From an uncultured SAR116 cluster alpha proteobacterium (GTDB taxonomy: Bacteria; Pseudomonadota; Alphaproteobacteria; Puniceispirillales; Marisalimonadaceae): a stretch of DNA of 64,000 nt. The stretch covers positions 236,852 through 300,851 of the forward strand of contig CACJQK010000001.1 of the NCBI GenBank assembly GCA_902595515.1, in the 5' to 3' direction. Both the position numbers and the translations under genes were made by a program. Below the pieces are notes generated by a model, which made no database searches, was not told the DNA's origin, and saw only the letters and a program-made list of their open reading frames with translations. Shown piece by piece: positions 52,613-60,795 of this stretch (positions within the stretch are counted from its first letter, which is position 1; each line of letters opens with the position of its first letter).

Positions 52613-53752
52613 TTAATTCCATGGTTTGATAACTATTTTTATTGCATCATCTATTCTTTCTCTTGCATACTTTAAAGCAGTAGGTAAATCTGATAAATTA
52701 AAAGTATGAGTATGAACTAGTTTTGCATTAAATTTTTTTTCTTTCATAAATTGCATGGCTCTATGTGTAGCACTTTTACCCTCACCTCTTATTCCAAACA
52801 TATAGATATTATTTATAACCATATGTGGTATGTTAATTTCAACAGGTTTGTGAGGGAAGGCTGCAAGGCATATTTTACCTCCTCTATTTGTCATCAAAAT
52901 TGCATTATTCAAAGCTTCTTTTGTTCCTGCACACTCAATGACATAATCAGAACCTTTTTCTCCAACTATTTTTTTTACACTTTGAACAATATTTTTTTCA
53001 TTCTTAACATTAAGCGTGAAATCTGCGCCAAGTTGTCTTCCTATTTCAAGTCTACTTTCTCTGGTACCAATTAATATCACCGGCCCTGCCCCTAGAGCTT
53101 TAGCTACAGCTACGCCTAACAATCCTATTGGACCAGGTCCTATTACTACTAAACTTTCACCAGCAATTAATCCCCCTAATTCTGTAAGACCATACATTGT
53201 AGTTCCTGCAGTAACTACTAAGGTTGCTTCTTCGTCTGACATACTATCTGGAACTTTTATAAGTGTATTTACATTATTTATAGCATATTGTTTAAATCCA
53301 CCATCTGTTGTAAAACCGTTTGCTCTGTGACCTTTATTTACATTTCCATAGTTAAGACCATAATTATGACATGAAGTATACATTCCCATCCTACATCTTT
53401 TGCACTGACTACAACCAGAATGAATTTCTACTGTTACCCTATCACCAATATCAAATTCATCTACTGATGGGCCTAATGCTACAACTGTACCCATGTACTC
53501 ATGTCCAGGAGTGAAGTTTTTATTAAATGGTAATCCACCTTCAATTAGAGCCGGCGGGCCATGACTAATAACGTCAAGATCTGTTGCGCAGATTGCTACT
53601 GCGTCAATTTTGACTAGAACCTCTGCTTTACCTGGCATAACGATAGGCTTGTCAATTAACATCAGTTCGTCTGGGTCTCCTAAGACCCATGCTTTCATTT
53701 TTTCTGGTAAAGGAAACTTATCTGAGGTCTTACCATTAAATCTAATTGACAT
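52613..53752 (-). CDS. Zinc-dependent medium-chain alcohol dehydrogenase
   Basis: A 379-residue MDR-family dehydrogenase. The catalytic-zinc Cys is in VAICATDLDVISHGPP near residue 53, His-Glu in TPGHEYMGTVV near 83, the structural-zinc cysteines in GCSQCKRCRMGMYTSC near 113, and the NAD(P) motif IGPGPIGLLGVAVAKALGA near 206. It resembles threonine/sorbitol dehydrogenase-type enzymes rather than ethanol dehydrogenase. The substrate is unknown. The gene is upstream of the small hypothetical gene at 52253. Confidence 0.9.
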   Translation of the reverse strand: MSIRFNGKTSDKFPLPEKMKAWVLGDPDELMLIDKPIVMPGKAEVLVKIDAVAICATDLDVISHGPPALIEGGLPFNKNFTPGHEYMGTVVALGPSVDEFDIGDRVTVEIHSGCSQCKRCRMGMYTSCHNYGLNYGNVNKGHRANGFTTDGGFKQYAINNVNTLIKVPDSMSDEEATLVVTAGTTMYGLTELGGLIAGESLVVIGPGPIGLLGVAVAKALGAGPVILIGTRESRLEIGRQLGADFTLNVKNEKNIVQSVKKIVGEKGSDYVIECAGTKEALNNAILMTNRGGKICLAAFPHKPVEINIPHMVINNIYMFGIRGEGKSATHRAMQFMKEKKFNAKLVHTHTFNLSDLPTALKYARERIDDAIKIVIKPWN

Positions 53753-53816
53753 AATAAATCCTTAATAAAATTTAATGAATCCATTTAATATAAGATTTGT
53801 CAAATAAGATTGAATA

Positions 53817-54689
53817 TCAAATCTTATCTTTTAATTTATATTCCCGCCATGTTGTAAATAATCCTGACCCAATAACTATTAGTGAGCCTAAAATAATCAT
53901 CAAATCTATACTTTCAGAAAAAATTGTAACACCAATAATTGATCCAAATACTAACTGAAGATAAGAAAATGGTTGTACAACTGAAGCTTCAACTACTTGT
54001 AATGTTTTAACCATCATAAAATGAGAAGTAGCACTTAAAAGACACATAATAAAAAGCCACAAATAATCCTCTCTAATAATATTATCCCATATAAAAAGAC
54101 TGATTATACTCATCGTTACGGCACCACCAATCCCTGTCCAGAAAAAACTAGTTACTGCAGTATCCGATTTTGAAACATATCGTGTTAAGATAAGATAAAC
54201 TGCAAACATGATTGCACCAATGATTGCAAAAACAGAACCTTCTGAAATGACATTTGTAGTTGGTCTTAAAATTACAATCACCCCTATAAATCCTGTGAAA
54301 ATTGCTAACCATCTCCTCCATCCAAACTTTTCTCCTAGAAAAGGAACAGACAAACCTGCAACTATCAATGGGTAACAAGCTATAATTGCATGAGTTTCAA
54401 CTAAACCTAATAAAGTGAATGTATAAACAACTAAGCAATTATTTAACGAAAGAATTACCCCTCTAGAAAATTGAATGTAGGGTCGATTTGTTTTTAAAAT
54501 TTCTGATATTGGATTTTTAATAAATAAGCACGAGATTAAAATAACTAAAGCAATAAACCAGTAACGCATTGTCACAAGTGTGAATACATTATTATTTTCA
54601 GCAAGGTATCTGGAAAATCCATCCATGCTTGAAAACATAAATGTTGTAATAACCATAAGGCTAATTCCATAAAGAACATTATTTTGCAT
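53817..54689 (-). CDS. EamA-family (DMT superfamily) transporter
   Basis: A 290-residue membrane protein with ten hydrophobic segments arranged as two repeats of five, as in the drug/metabolite transporter superfamily. RYWFIALVILI and FLGEKFGWRRWLAIFTGFIGVIVILRP near residue 118 mark the EamA domain, and the second half has QPFSYLQLVFGSIIGVTIFSES near 238. It likely exports a metabolite or amino acid. It stands alone, behind a strong terminator from the operon upstream. Confidence 0.88.
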   Translation of the reverse strand: MQNNVLYGISLMVITTFMFSSMDGFSRYLAENNNVFTLVTMRYWFIALVILISCLFIKNPISEILKTNRPYIQFSRGVILSLNNCLVVYTFTLLGLVETHAIIACYPLIVAGLSVPFLGEKFGWRRWLAIFTGFIGVIVILRPTTNVISEGSVFAIIGAIMFAVYLILTRYVSKSDTAVTSFFWTGIGGAVTMSIISLFIWDNIIREDYLWLFIMCLLSATSHFMMVKTLQVVEASVVQPFSYLQLVFGSIIGVTIFSESIDLMIILGSLIVIGSGLFTTWREYKLKDKI

Positions 54690-54750
54690 TAAAAGAACTC
54701 AATATTAGAGACAAAGTTAGTATATATTAACTAAAAAATTAATAATAAGA

Positions 54751-54779
54751 AAAAAATAGAGACCAATTGGTCTCTATTT
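54751..54779 (-). terminator. Perfect-palindrome terminator after the DapA-family gene
   Basis: The 26-base perfect palindrome centred on CCAATTGG (arms AAATAGAGACC and GGTCTCTATTT) lies about 60 bases after the stop of the DapA-family gene. On the minus strand it is followed by a run of T. It is a strong intrinsic terminator and separates the DapA-csaA-bactofilin operon from the EamA transporter gene. Confidence 0.85.
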
Positions 54780-54841
54780 AAATAAGGAGGAATTTATAAT
54801 AATTACTTTATAGTTCTAATAACGACTCATTAAAAAAATGT

Positions 54842-55765
54842 TTAATTATTATTTAAAGAGTTTTGCAGATCTAATACTTTTTTAATATGTAAGTTAGCTT
54901 CTTTAATTTGAAATTGATCAAAGTCCTTAACTGGTTCTCTACAATAATTTGTATTAAAAATTCCTTCTTTTACACGCAACATTTTTGAAAATTTAATAGA
55001 TATGTCTATATGCTGATGTGTAAATGATAAAATTGGTAAAATTTGGGAAAATAATCTTCTCGAGTCTTCTTTTTTATTTTCTAAATATAAATCATAGATT
55101 TTGTTATAGATTAGCTCCATAGTTGAAGGAATTAGGGCATGCACTCCTCTATTCAAGGCTTCGATCATTCCCATAATTGCCCATCCACCACTCAGATGTA
55201 ACTGGTGATTAGTTATATCTAAAACTCTTGTATATTTTGGACCTGAATTAAGAACCTCAATTTTCAAACTTTTAAATTTATCAACATTTTTATGTAATAA
55301 AATTATATCCTCATCACTCATTCCATAATCTATCCATGATAAATCTTGTATCATAAGATTATCTGGACCAGCTTGAGCAATTTCATTAAAACATTCTACC
55401 AATTCACTACCAAAAATATTTTCAGGTGCTTGACATAATATCCAATCAGCACCTGATTCTTTTGCATTTTTAGACAAAGAAATTCTTTCAATCTGATTTT
55501 TAGCAGTGCAACTTACAATGATTGGAATTCTATTTCTATTGTAACTTACACATTCATTCAATAGAGTATTTTTTTCATCAAAACTGAGACTTGAATTTTC
55601 CCCAGCAACTGCACCAACAAGCATACCAGCACATCCGGTTGCAATAGTATGGTCTATTAATTTTCTTAAACAGGGTATGTCAATTTTATTTTTTTCATTA
55701 AACGGTGTGTGCAAACTGGGTATGATACCCTGCAAATATGGAATATCATTTGATAATTCAGCCAA
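54842..55765 (-). CDS. DapA-family aldolase with altered active site
   Basis: A 307-residue TIM-barrel protein of the dihydrodipicolinate synthase/N-acetylneuraminate lyase family. PYLQGIIPSLHTPFNEKNKID at the start and the Schiff-base Lys in FKSLKIEVLNSGPKY near residue 174 are in place. Two key motifs are changed: the usual GTTGE reads GAVAGE near residue 46, and the YNxP segment with the catalytic Tyr reads MIQDLSWIDYG near 138. So it can probably still form the imine, but is unlikely to be lysine-pathway DapA. Its start overlaps csaA by 8 bases. Confidence 0.82.
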   Translation of the reverse strand: MAELSNDIPYLQGIIPSLHTPFNEKNKIDIPCLRKLIDHTIATGCAGMLVGAVAGENSSLSFDEKNTLLNECVSYNRNRIPIIVSCTAKNQIERISLSKNAKESGADWILCQAPENIFGSELVECFNEIAQAGPDNLMIQDLSWIDYGMSDEDIILLHKNVDKFKSLKIEVLNSGPKYTRVLDITNHQLHLSGGWAIMGMIEALNRGVHALIPSTMELIYNKIYDLYLENKKEDSRRLFSQILPILSFTHQHIDISIKFSKMLRVKEGIFNTNYCREPVKDFDQFQIKEANLHIKKVLDLQNSLNNN

Positions 55766-56105
55766 TTAATGTACCATTTTCGAGTTTGATATCAGGACTT
55801 AGTAGATGAACATCCTTACCAGAGATTGCACCAAGTACAAGAACTTCAGAGGTAAAACCTGCAATTTTTTTTGAAGGTAAGTTGCAAACAGCTACCACTT
55901 GTCTATCAATTAGTTCTTCTAACGAATAATTAGTAATCTGGGCAGATGTTTGTTTTATACCAATAGCTTTACCAAAATCAATTTTTAAAATATATGCTGG
56001 TTTTATTGCTTTTGTATTCTTTGAGGCATCTAAAATGGTTCCTAAAACAATACTCAATTTCGTAAAATCATTGATAGAAATTTGTTCTTTATTTAATAAA
56101 TCCAT
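55758..56105 (-). CDS. csaA: CsaA-like tRNA-binding-domain protein
   Basis: A 115-residue protein with the OB-fold tRNA-binding domain related to MetRS C-terminal and Arc1p. IVLGTILDASKNTKAIKPAYILKIDFGKAIGIKQTSAQITNYS near residue 20 and VVAVCNLPSKKIAGFTSEVLVLGA near 68 match CsaA, a dimeric protein described as an export-related chaperone in Bacillus. In many proteobacteria it is a small protein of unclear role. It shares end overlaps with both neighbours (1 base with the bactofilin, 8 bases with the DapA-family gene). Confidence 0.88.
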   Translation of the reverse strand: MDLLNKEQISINDFTKLSIVLGTILDASKNTKAIKPAYILKIDFGKAIGIKQTSAQITNYSLEELIDRQVVAVCNLPSKKIAGFTSEVLVLGAISGKDVHLLSPDIKLENGTLIG

Positions 56106-56458
56106 TATTTTAATTTTTTATTTAATTCAACTAAGTTATTCATTTTAGACATATTTTGTACCATTTGAGATTTTAATATGCCACCCGATTCTATAATAAT
56201 ATTTCTATAAAAAACATCACCATCTATTATCCCTGTTGCTTTTAAATGTAAAGTTTCGGTTTCAATATCAGCATTAATTACACCCTCAACAAAGATTTTT
56301 TCTGCAGATACTGCTCCATTAAATACACCAGTTTTTTTTATAAATAAGTTTTTTACAAATAAAGTACCGTCAAATTTCCCCAAAAGCTCTATATCATCTA
56401 ATCCTGAATAAGATCCTTTAAATGACGAGTTTTTTGATATTTTAATTAATTTATTCAA
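56105..56458 (-). CDS. Bactofilin-family polymer-forming protein
   Basis: A 117-residue bactofilin (DUF583). The repeated beta-helix turns (GSYSGLDDIELLGKFDGTLFVKNLFIKKTGVFNG, then EGVINADIETETLHLKATGIIDGDVFY) correspond to the polymerising core. Bactofilins form membrane-associated filaments that position cell-wall enzymes. This short version has almost no N- and C-terminal tails. It begins an operon with csaA and the DapA-family gene. Confidence 0.85.
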   Translation of the reverse strand: MNKLIKISKNSSFKGSYSGLDDIELLGKFDGTLFVKNLFIKKTGVFNGAVSAEKIFVEGVINADIETETLHLKATGIIDGDVFYRNIIIESGGILKSQMVQNMSKMNNLVELNKKLK

Positions 56459-56522
56459 TCTATTTTTCCAATTAGCTGATCTTGGAGATAATGTTGAAAT
56501 AAATCAATAGTAATTGATTTTT

Positions 56523-56882
56523 CTATTCATTATTTCCAATACATTTTAAAACTATATTTTTAGTAAAAATTTCATTATAGTTATTGTTAATTGATCTCAA
56601 ATTAGCATTGAATGCTAATGATTTGTCTTTAATTATAAATACGTAGTTTAATATTGGATTTTCTTCAGTTGATACCTTGCTGATGGCCATTAAAGCTATT
56701 TTTGAATTTTCAACTATTTTATATTCTACCGACTCACCCTTTTGATCTTCATATTTTACCGATTTACCCTTTACAGTCATTTTAGACAAATGACCATGTT
56801 TTTTGTCTATGCATGAGTATTCAAGAGCATAACTACTTGATAAGAAAAACAATAAAAAAAATATAGAATAAAAAAAATTCAT
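56523..56882 (-). CDS. Small exported hypothetical protein
   Basis: A 119-residue protein with a signal peptide (MNFFYSIFFLLFFLSSSYA, cleavage likely after SYA). The start at 56882 follows GGAAAG; an ATG 12 bases upstream gives a 4-residue extension without a ribosome site. The mature part (LEYSCIDKKHGHLSKMTVKGKSVKYEDQKGE ... KNIVLKCIGNNE) is a small beta-rich domain with two Cys (near the N-terminus and the C-terminus) that may form a disulfide. Not recognised; probably periplasmic. Confidence 0.65.
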   Translation of the reverse strand: MNFFYSIFFLLFFLSSSYALEYSCIDKKHGHLSKMTVKGKSVKYEDQKGESVEYKIVENSKIALMAISKVSTEENPILNYVFIIKDKSLAFNANLRSINNNYNEIFTKNIVLKCIGNNE

Positions 56883-56981
56883 CAAACTTTCCATATTGAA
56901 ATAAAATTAGTACAAAAAATTTAAAATTATAGAAAAATATCTTATTATACTTATGAATAAACTTACAAAAAATTAAAAAAA

Positions 56982-57119
56982 ATGAATAGAAAAAATTTAT
57001 TATTATTTGTCTTTTGGGGTTTAGCTATTATTATGATTGCTTGGTCACTCCCTTTTTTAGCTAGGGAAAATCAAATTATTAGTAGTCTTTTCTCTTACTG
57101 TATATCAATTATAAAATGA
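56982..57119 (+). CDS. Small single-span membrane protein upstream of sco1 (45 aa)
   Basis: A 45-codon open frame encoding MNRKNLLLFVFWGLAIIMIAW followed by a short polar tail. The basic N-terminus and single hydrophobic span are typical of a small membrane protein or membrane-anchored peptide. It is on the strand of sco1 and 55 bases before its start. There is no strong ribosome site (AAAAAA precedes), so the call is tentative; the reading frame may be chance in AT-rich DNA. Confidence 0.4.
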   Translation: MNRKNLLLFVFWGLAIIMIAWSLPFLARENQIISSLFSYCISIIK

Positions 57120-57174
57120 CAAACTTTTAAAAAAATGTAAAAAGATGTGATCTAAAATTACAAACTGATTTCTA

Positions 57175-57783
57175 ATGAATTTGGCAAGAAAAAAATTAAT
57201 CTTACTTTTATCAATAATTATTTCTTTCATCATTATTTTGATTCTGACTTTTATATTTGCAGAATATCTATCACGTAAAAACACTCCACAAAAAATTTCA
57301 GAGATAATTGATAAAGTTCATTTAATAGATCATTATGGAAAACCTTTTAAGAATAGCACTTTAAAAAATAAACCCTCATTGTTATTTTTTGGGTTTACAA
57401 ATTGTCCTGAAATATGCCCAACAACACTGGCTGATTTATCAGAAATTACTAGAGAAGCATCATCATACGTTGATGCAATAAATATAATTTTTGTTACCTT
57501 AGACCCAAAAAGAGATAATAAAAAACATCTTGAAGATTACATCCAACATTTTGATGGTAACATTATTGGTGTAACTGGTAATAAAAGAGAAATAAAAAAA
57601 TTTGCAGAGAATTGGGGAGTTTTTTATGAAACTGTCAAAACTTCAAATAATAATTATACTTTAAACCATACTGCAACTGTATTCATGATTGATGAATTAG
57701 GAAACTTTAGAGGAACAATATACTGGGGTGAAAATGAATCTTCTATAATTCAAAAAATAAATAATTTAAGAAAAATTAATTAA
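57175..57783 (+). CDS. Sco1/SenC family copper chaperone
   Basis: A 202-residue protein with an N-terminal membrane anchor (LILLLSIIISFIIILILTFIFA) and a periplasmic thioredoxin-fold domain. The copper-binding C-x3-C is in FTNCPEICPTTLADL near residue 76 and the distal His in LNHTATVFMID near 164; FVTLDPKRDNKKHLEDYI near 110 completes the fold. Sco1 delivers copper to the CuA site of cytochrome oxidase. The stop shares TTAATTAA with the convergent modA-like gene. Confidence 0.93.
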   Translation: MNLARKKLILLLSIIISFIIILILTFIFAEYLSRKNTPQKISEIIDKVHLIDHYGKPFKNSTLKNKPSLLFFGFTNCPEICPTTLADLSEITREASSYVDAINIIFVTLDPKRDNKKHLEDYIQHFDGNIIGVTGNKREIKKFAENWGVFYETVKTSNNNYTLNHTATVFMIDELGNFRGTIYWGENESSIIQKINNLRKIN

Positions 57784-58543
57784 CAATATACCCTAAACTT
57801 ACCAATTTATCCCTTACTTTCTTTGAAGATAAAAATTTTAAGAATATTTTTGCCTCTGGTTTTTTTTCTCCATTTTTTAGTAAAATTGCATCTTGATTTA
57901 TAGGTGAATAAAAATCCTGAGGTATATCCCAAACTTTCCCTTTTTTATTTTTAATAATAAAATCAGATTTCGCTATGAAGCCTATATCTAAATTACCATA
58001 ATAATTCATCAGAAAAACTTGATTGACATTTTTACTAAAAATTATTTTTTTTTCTAATCTGTTAAAAACTTTGAGCGATTTTAAAACTTCTTTAGCGGCC
58101 GTGCCATAGGGTACATATTTGGGATTTCCTATCCCAACATATTTAATTTTTTCTGATAAAATTATATTTGGAAATGTTAAATCAAAAAGATCTTTGTTTG
58201 CGCTAAACAAAAGTAACTTTCCAGTTGCGTAAGTAAATCTTGTTCCTTTAACTCCTTTAACTGTATTTTCGAGTTTTTTTGGAAAGTCTTGATTAGCTGA
58301 AAGAAAAATATCTAATGGTGCCCCATTCATTATCTGAGAATATAAACTTCCACTTGAACCACTTGATAGATAAATTTTAGTCTTATTTTCATTCTCAAAA
58401 TTTTGTTTTATAAAATTCATAGGCATTAAAAAATTTGAAGCCACACCTATACGTATCTCTTTTGCATACGAATGTTTGCAAAGAAAAATTAAAATATATA
58501 AAACTGTAATGAAAGTCTTTATTGTTTTAAGTACTAAATACAT
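57776..58543 (-). CDS. modA: Molybdate-binding protein (ModA-like)
   Basis: A 255-residue exported solute-binding protein. The signal peptide runs MYLVLKTIKTFITVLYILIFLCKHSYA; the mature part starts KEIRIGVASNF, followed by YLSSGSSGSLYSQIMNGAPLDIFLSANQDFPKKL near residue 59, the oxyanion-binding Ser-rich loop and hinge of ModA. YVGIGNPKYVPYGTAAKE near 120 and GFIAKSD near 185 match too. No modB or modC is in the window, so it may feed a permease encoded elsewhere. It is five bases downstream of a small membrane protein and near a MOSC gene. Confidence 0.88.
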   Translation of the reverse strand: MYLVLKTIKTFITVLYILIFLCKHSYAKEIRIGVASNFLMPMNFIKQNFENENKTKIYLSSGSSGSLYSQIMNGAPLDIFLSANQDFPKKLENTVKGVKGTRFTYATGKLLLFSANKDLFDLTFPNIILSEKIKYVGIGNPKYVPYGTAAKEVLKSLKVFNRLEKKIIFSKNVNQVFLMNYYGNLDIGFIAKSDFIIKNKKGKVWDIPQDFYSPINQDAILLKNGEKKPEAKIFLKFLSSKKVRDKLVSLGYIVN

Positions 58544-58547
58544 TAAT

Positions 58548-58811
58548 TTAATTAAATAGTGAAATTACATAGTAAAAGATAAATATCAATATTGATAATG
58601 ACAAAATAAAAAAAATTAAGATTGTTTGAACATAATCTTGAATTAAAACAGTAACAAACTGTTTTGTTTCTTTGTATCCAAAGAATATCAAGCAAAATAA
58701 AAGCGAAATTGGGAATGTTACAAAAAATAGGGTTGAATAAAACCAAAACTTAAAGAACCCCATTTCTTTAAATTTGTTTTTGTGTTGCGTTGAATTGATT
58801 TCATACCTCAT
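58548..58811 (-). CDS. Small membrane protein (87 aa)
   Basis: An 87-residue protein with two clear hydrophobic spans (FWFYSTLFFVTFPISLLFCLIFF and ILIFFILSLSILIFIFYYVI) separated by GYKETKQFVTVLIQDYVQT. No family is recognised. It sits 5 bases upstream of the modA-like gene and 12 bases downstream of the MOSC-protein gene on the same strand, so it is co-transcribed. It is too short to be a ModB permease. Confidence 0.6.
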   Translation of the reverse strand: MRYEINSTQHKNKFKEMGFFKFWFYSTLFFVTFPISLLFCLIFFGYKETKQFVTVLIQDYVQTILIFFILSLSILIFIFYYVISLFN

Positions 58812-58823
58812 AAAAAATAAAAA

Positions 58824-59603
58824 TTAATTTAAAGATAACTTGTCATTAACTGAGATAACTCCAGTTTTTTTAACCTTTGCATAAACTCCCAAATCTAAGT
58901 GACCAAAATGAGAGTTAATTTCATTTGGTATGTTAATATCCCTCAGGGCATTTTCTGGATTAACATTAGTTGCTGCACATCTTTGTGTTCTTTTAAAAAC
59001 TTCTAAAATACAATCCCCAATTTCAATTTTCTTGCCAACCCAATCAAATTCCTTCCAAGGATCAATATTATCAATCAACAAATTTGCTCTAAATCTAGAA
59101 GGATCAATATTTTTTCCAATTTTTTTTTCAAAGTCCAAAATTGTGTTTAAGTTGATAATAGAAATAGCCTTTTCTGGAAGGTCTGAAAATGAATGTTTAA
59201 GATTTTTATCATTTTCATATTTTGTTCCTTGAACTAATCTTGGCTTGTTATTGTTACCTAAATTTAAATATTTCTGAAAAAAAACTTCAACTTTGTTAAT
59301 ATTGATTTCATTAATAAGAATTTCGTCTAAAACTATTTTTTTATCAACTTTTATAATTAGTCTCTTTGATTTACTATTAAACTCTGTACTTAATTTAGCT
59401 AATTTTTCTTCTTTAACTAAAGCTAGAAAGTTTGTTTTTCTTAAATAAACTGGATTTTTTTCATCAAACGAAATATGCGATCTAGCAAATGCGTATTCAC
59501 GGTCTCCAGACAAAACTTGATCTTTTTCTAATAAAGTTTCGTCTAAACTTTCACCAGAAAGACCTTTTATAGGGTATCTAAAAATTTTTTTTAGTATGGC
59601 CAT
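58824..59603 (-). CDS. MOSC-domain protein
   Basis: A 259-residue protein with the MOSC N-terminal beta-barrel (ILKKIFRYPIKGLSGESLDETLLEKDQVLSGDREYAFAR at the start) and MOSC core; the conserved cofactor-binding Cys is in FKRTQRCAATNVNPENALRD near residue 211 and DPSRFRANLLID lies near 165. MOSC proteins carry the molybdenum cofactor and reduce N-hydroxylated compounds (YcbX/mARC type) or deliver sulfur. Being next to a molybdate-binding protein supports a molybdenum role. It starts the minus-strand run with the small membrane protein and ModA. Confidence 0.88.
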   Translation of the reverse strand: MAILKKIFRYPIKGLSGESLDETLLEKDQVLSGDREYAFARSHISFDEKNPVYLRKTNFLALVKEEKLAKLSTEFNSKSKRLIIKVDKKIVLDEILINEININKVEVFFQKYLNLGNNNKPRLVQGTKYENDKNLKHSFSDLPEKAISIINLNTILDFEKKIGKNIDPSRFRANLLIDNIDPWKEFDWVGKKIEIGDCILEVFKRTQRCAATNVNPENALRDINIPNEINSHFGHLDLGVYAKVKKTGVISVNDKLSLN

Positions 59604-59708
59604 ATTTTATGTTTTCAAACTAATCTATCGAATAATTAAATCGTAGATTATATTTAATAATTAATAAAATGTAGATTTTAAATTGAACAAAAAATATTAT
59701 TCATATTT

Positions 59709-60131
59709 TTAAGAGGCAGTTTCAAACAAAACCTCAGGATTTGACATTGTTTTAATTTCGAGAACATTCCCGTTAGGATCTTCAACAAAAAATGTCTCTT
59801 GTTCAAACTTGGAACCTATAAACCTTCTGTAAGGTTTATCAAAATAATCTATATCACTTGCTTCAATTCTTCTTTTTACTTCTTCAAAATCATTTTCTTC
59901 CAAATGAACTCCAAAATGAGGCACACAAACGTCACCCATATCAACATCATGTCTTTCTCTAAATTGTTTAGATTTGGTTTCATGCAACGTTAGTTCATTT
60001 CCCCAAAAATTAATATCGATCCAACGACCTTGTTCCTGATTTCCAGTTTTACATCCTAATATATCACAATAAAATTTTAGAGCAGTTTTAATATTACCAG
60101 CGGGTATTGCTAAATGAAAACAATTAGTCAT
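59709..60131 (-). CDS. VOC-family (glyoxalase-like) protein
   Basis: A 140-residue vicinal-oxygen-chelate protein. FHLAIPAGNIKTALKFYCDILGCKTGNQEQGRWIDINFWGNELTLHE at the start and the metal-binding His/Glu positions in VPHFGVHLEENDFEEV and FFVEDPNGNVLEIK (C-terminal) are standard. It could be a glyoxalase, dioxygenase or resistance protein; substrate unknown. It stands alone. Confidence 0.85.
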   Translation of the reverse strand: MTNCFHLAIPAGNIKTALKFYCDILGCKTGNQEQGRWIDINFWGNELTLHETKSKQFRERHDVDMGDVCVPHFGVHLEENDFEEVKRRIEASDIDYFDKPYRRFIGSKFEQETFFVEDPNGNVLEIKTMSNPEVLFETAS

Positions 60132-60245
60132 AAATATATCTCCTAATATACTAGGTTTAAAGTTTCACCATATATCAGTTTCATGGTTTTAAGTATTAAT
60201 TAAATATATAAATTACCTTATTTTATAAGTACTAATAAGTCAAAA

Positions 60246-60683
60246 TTAACCAATGGATTTTAAAAGACCTTTTAGTAGTTTTTTTGACTTCCCGTAAACT
60301 TTAACTTTTTTAATTTTATCTAAATTACTTTTATCATTACCAACAATAACTAGACCTATCATACCCATAGCTTTGTGCGGTGTGCATTGATACAAATAAA
60401 TACCTGGCTTTGTAAATTTGAATTTAGCATCCTTACTGATTTTGGATTTATATTTAGAAACGCCAGCTGGTATTCCTATAAATTCAACATTATGACCTTT
60501 ATCTACAGACTTCCAAGTAATTTCATCATTAACTTTAATTGAAATAACTTTCTCAGAATAAACCATTCTTTCTTTTCCAAGTTTATTTAACATCTCAATA
60601 GTAAAATTTTCTGCATTAGCAAAATTTGAGATTAATAGGAATGAAAGTGCTGTTGAAACAGAAACTAATTTAGCTATAAACAT
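60246..60683 (-). CDS. Pseudoazurin (blue copper protein)
   Basis: A 145-residue exported cupredoxin. The signal peptide ends at SNFANA; the mature part has ENFTIEMLNKLGKERMVYSEKVISIKVNDEITW, the copper His in DKGHNVEFI near residue 64 and Cys-His-Met in YQCTPHKAMGMIG near 100. Pseudoazurin shuttles electrons to periplasmic enzymes such as nitrite or nitrous-oxide reductase, or works in oxidase chains. No denitrification genes are seen nearby; the C-terminal 30 residues are lysine-rich. Confidence 0.92.
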   Translation of the reverse strand: MFIAKLVSVSTALSFLLISNFANAENFTIEMLNKLGKERMVYSEKVISIKVNDEITWKSVDKGHNVEFIGIPAGVSKYKSKISKDAKFKFTKPGIYLYQCTPHKAMGMIGLVIVGNDKSNLDKIKKVKVYGKSKKLLKGLLKSIG

Positions 60684-60795
60684 ATAATTTTTCCTCTTAA
60701 TTTTATATATATAAGTATTGAGATCTAAAATTTAAACCCATATTATGATAAAGATTGTATTAAATAATGCATAATATTTAACATATAATTATTGA

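Noticed and set aside
54842..55765. Lysine-pathway dapA
   Set aside because: The Thr-Thr motif and catalytic Tyr segment are not conserved, so a lysine-biosynthesis role is unlikely.
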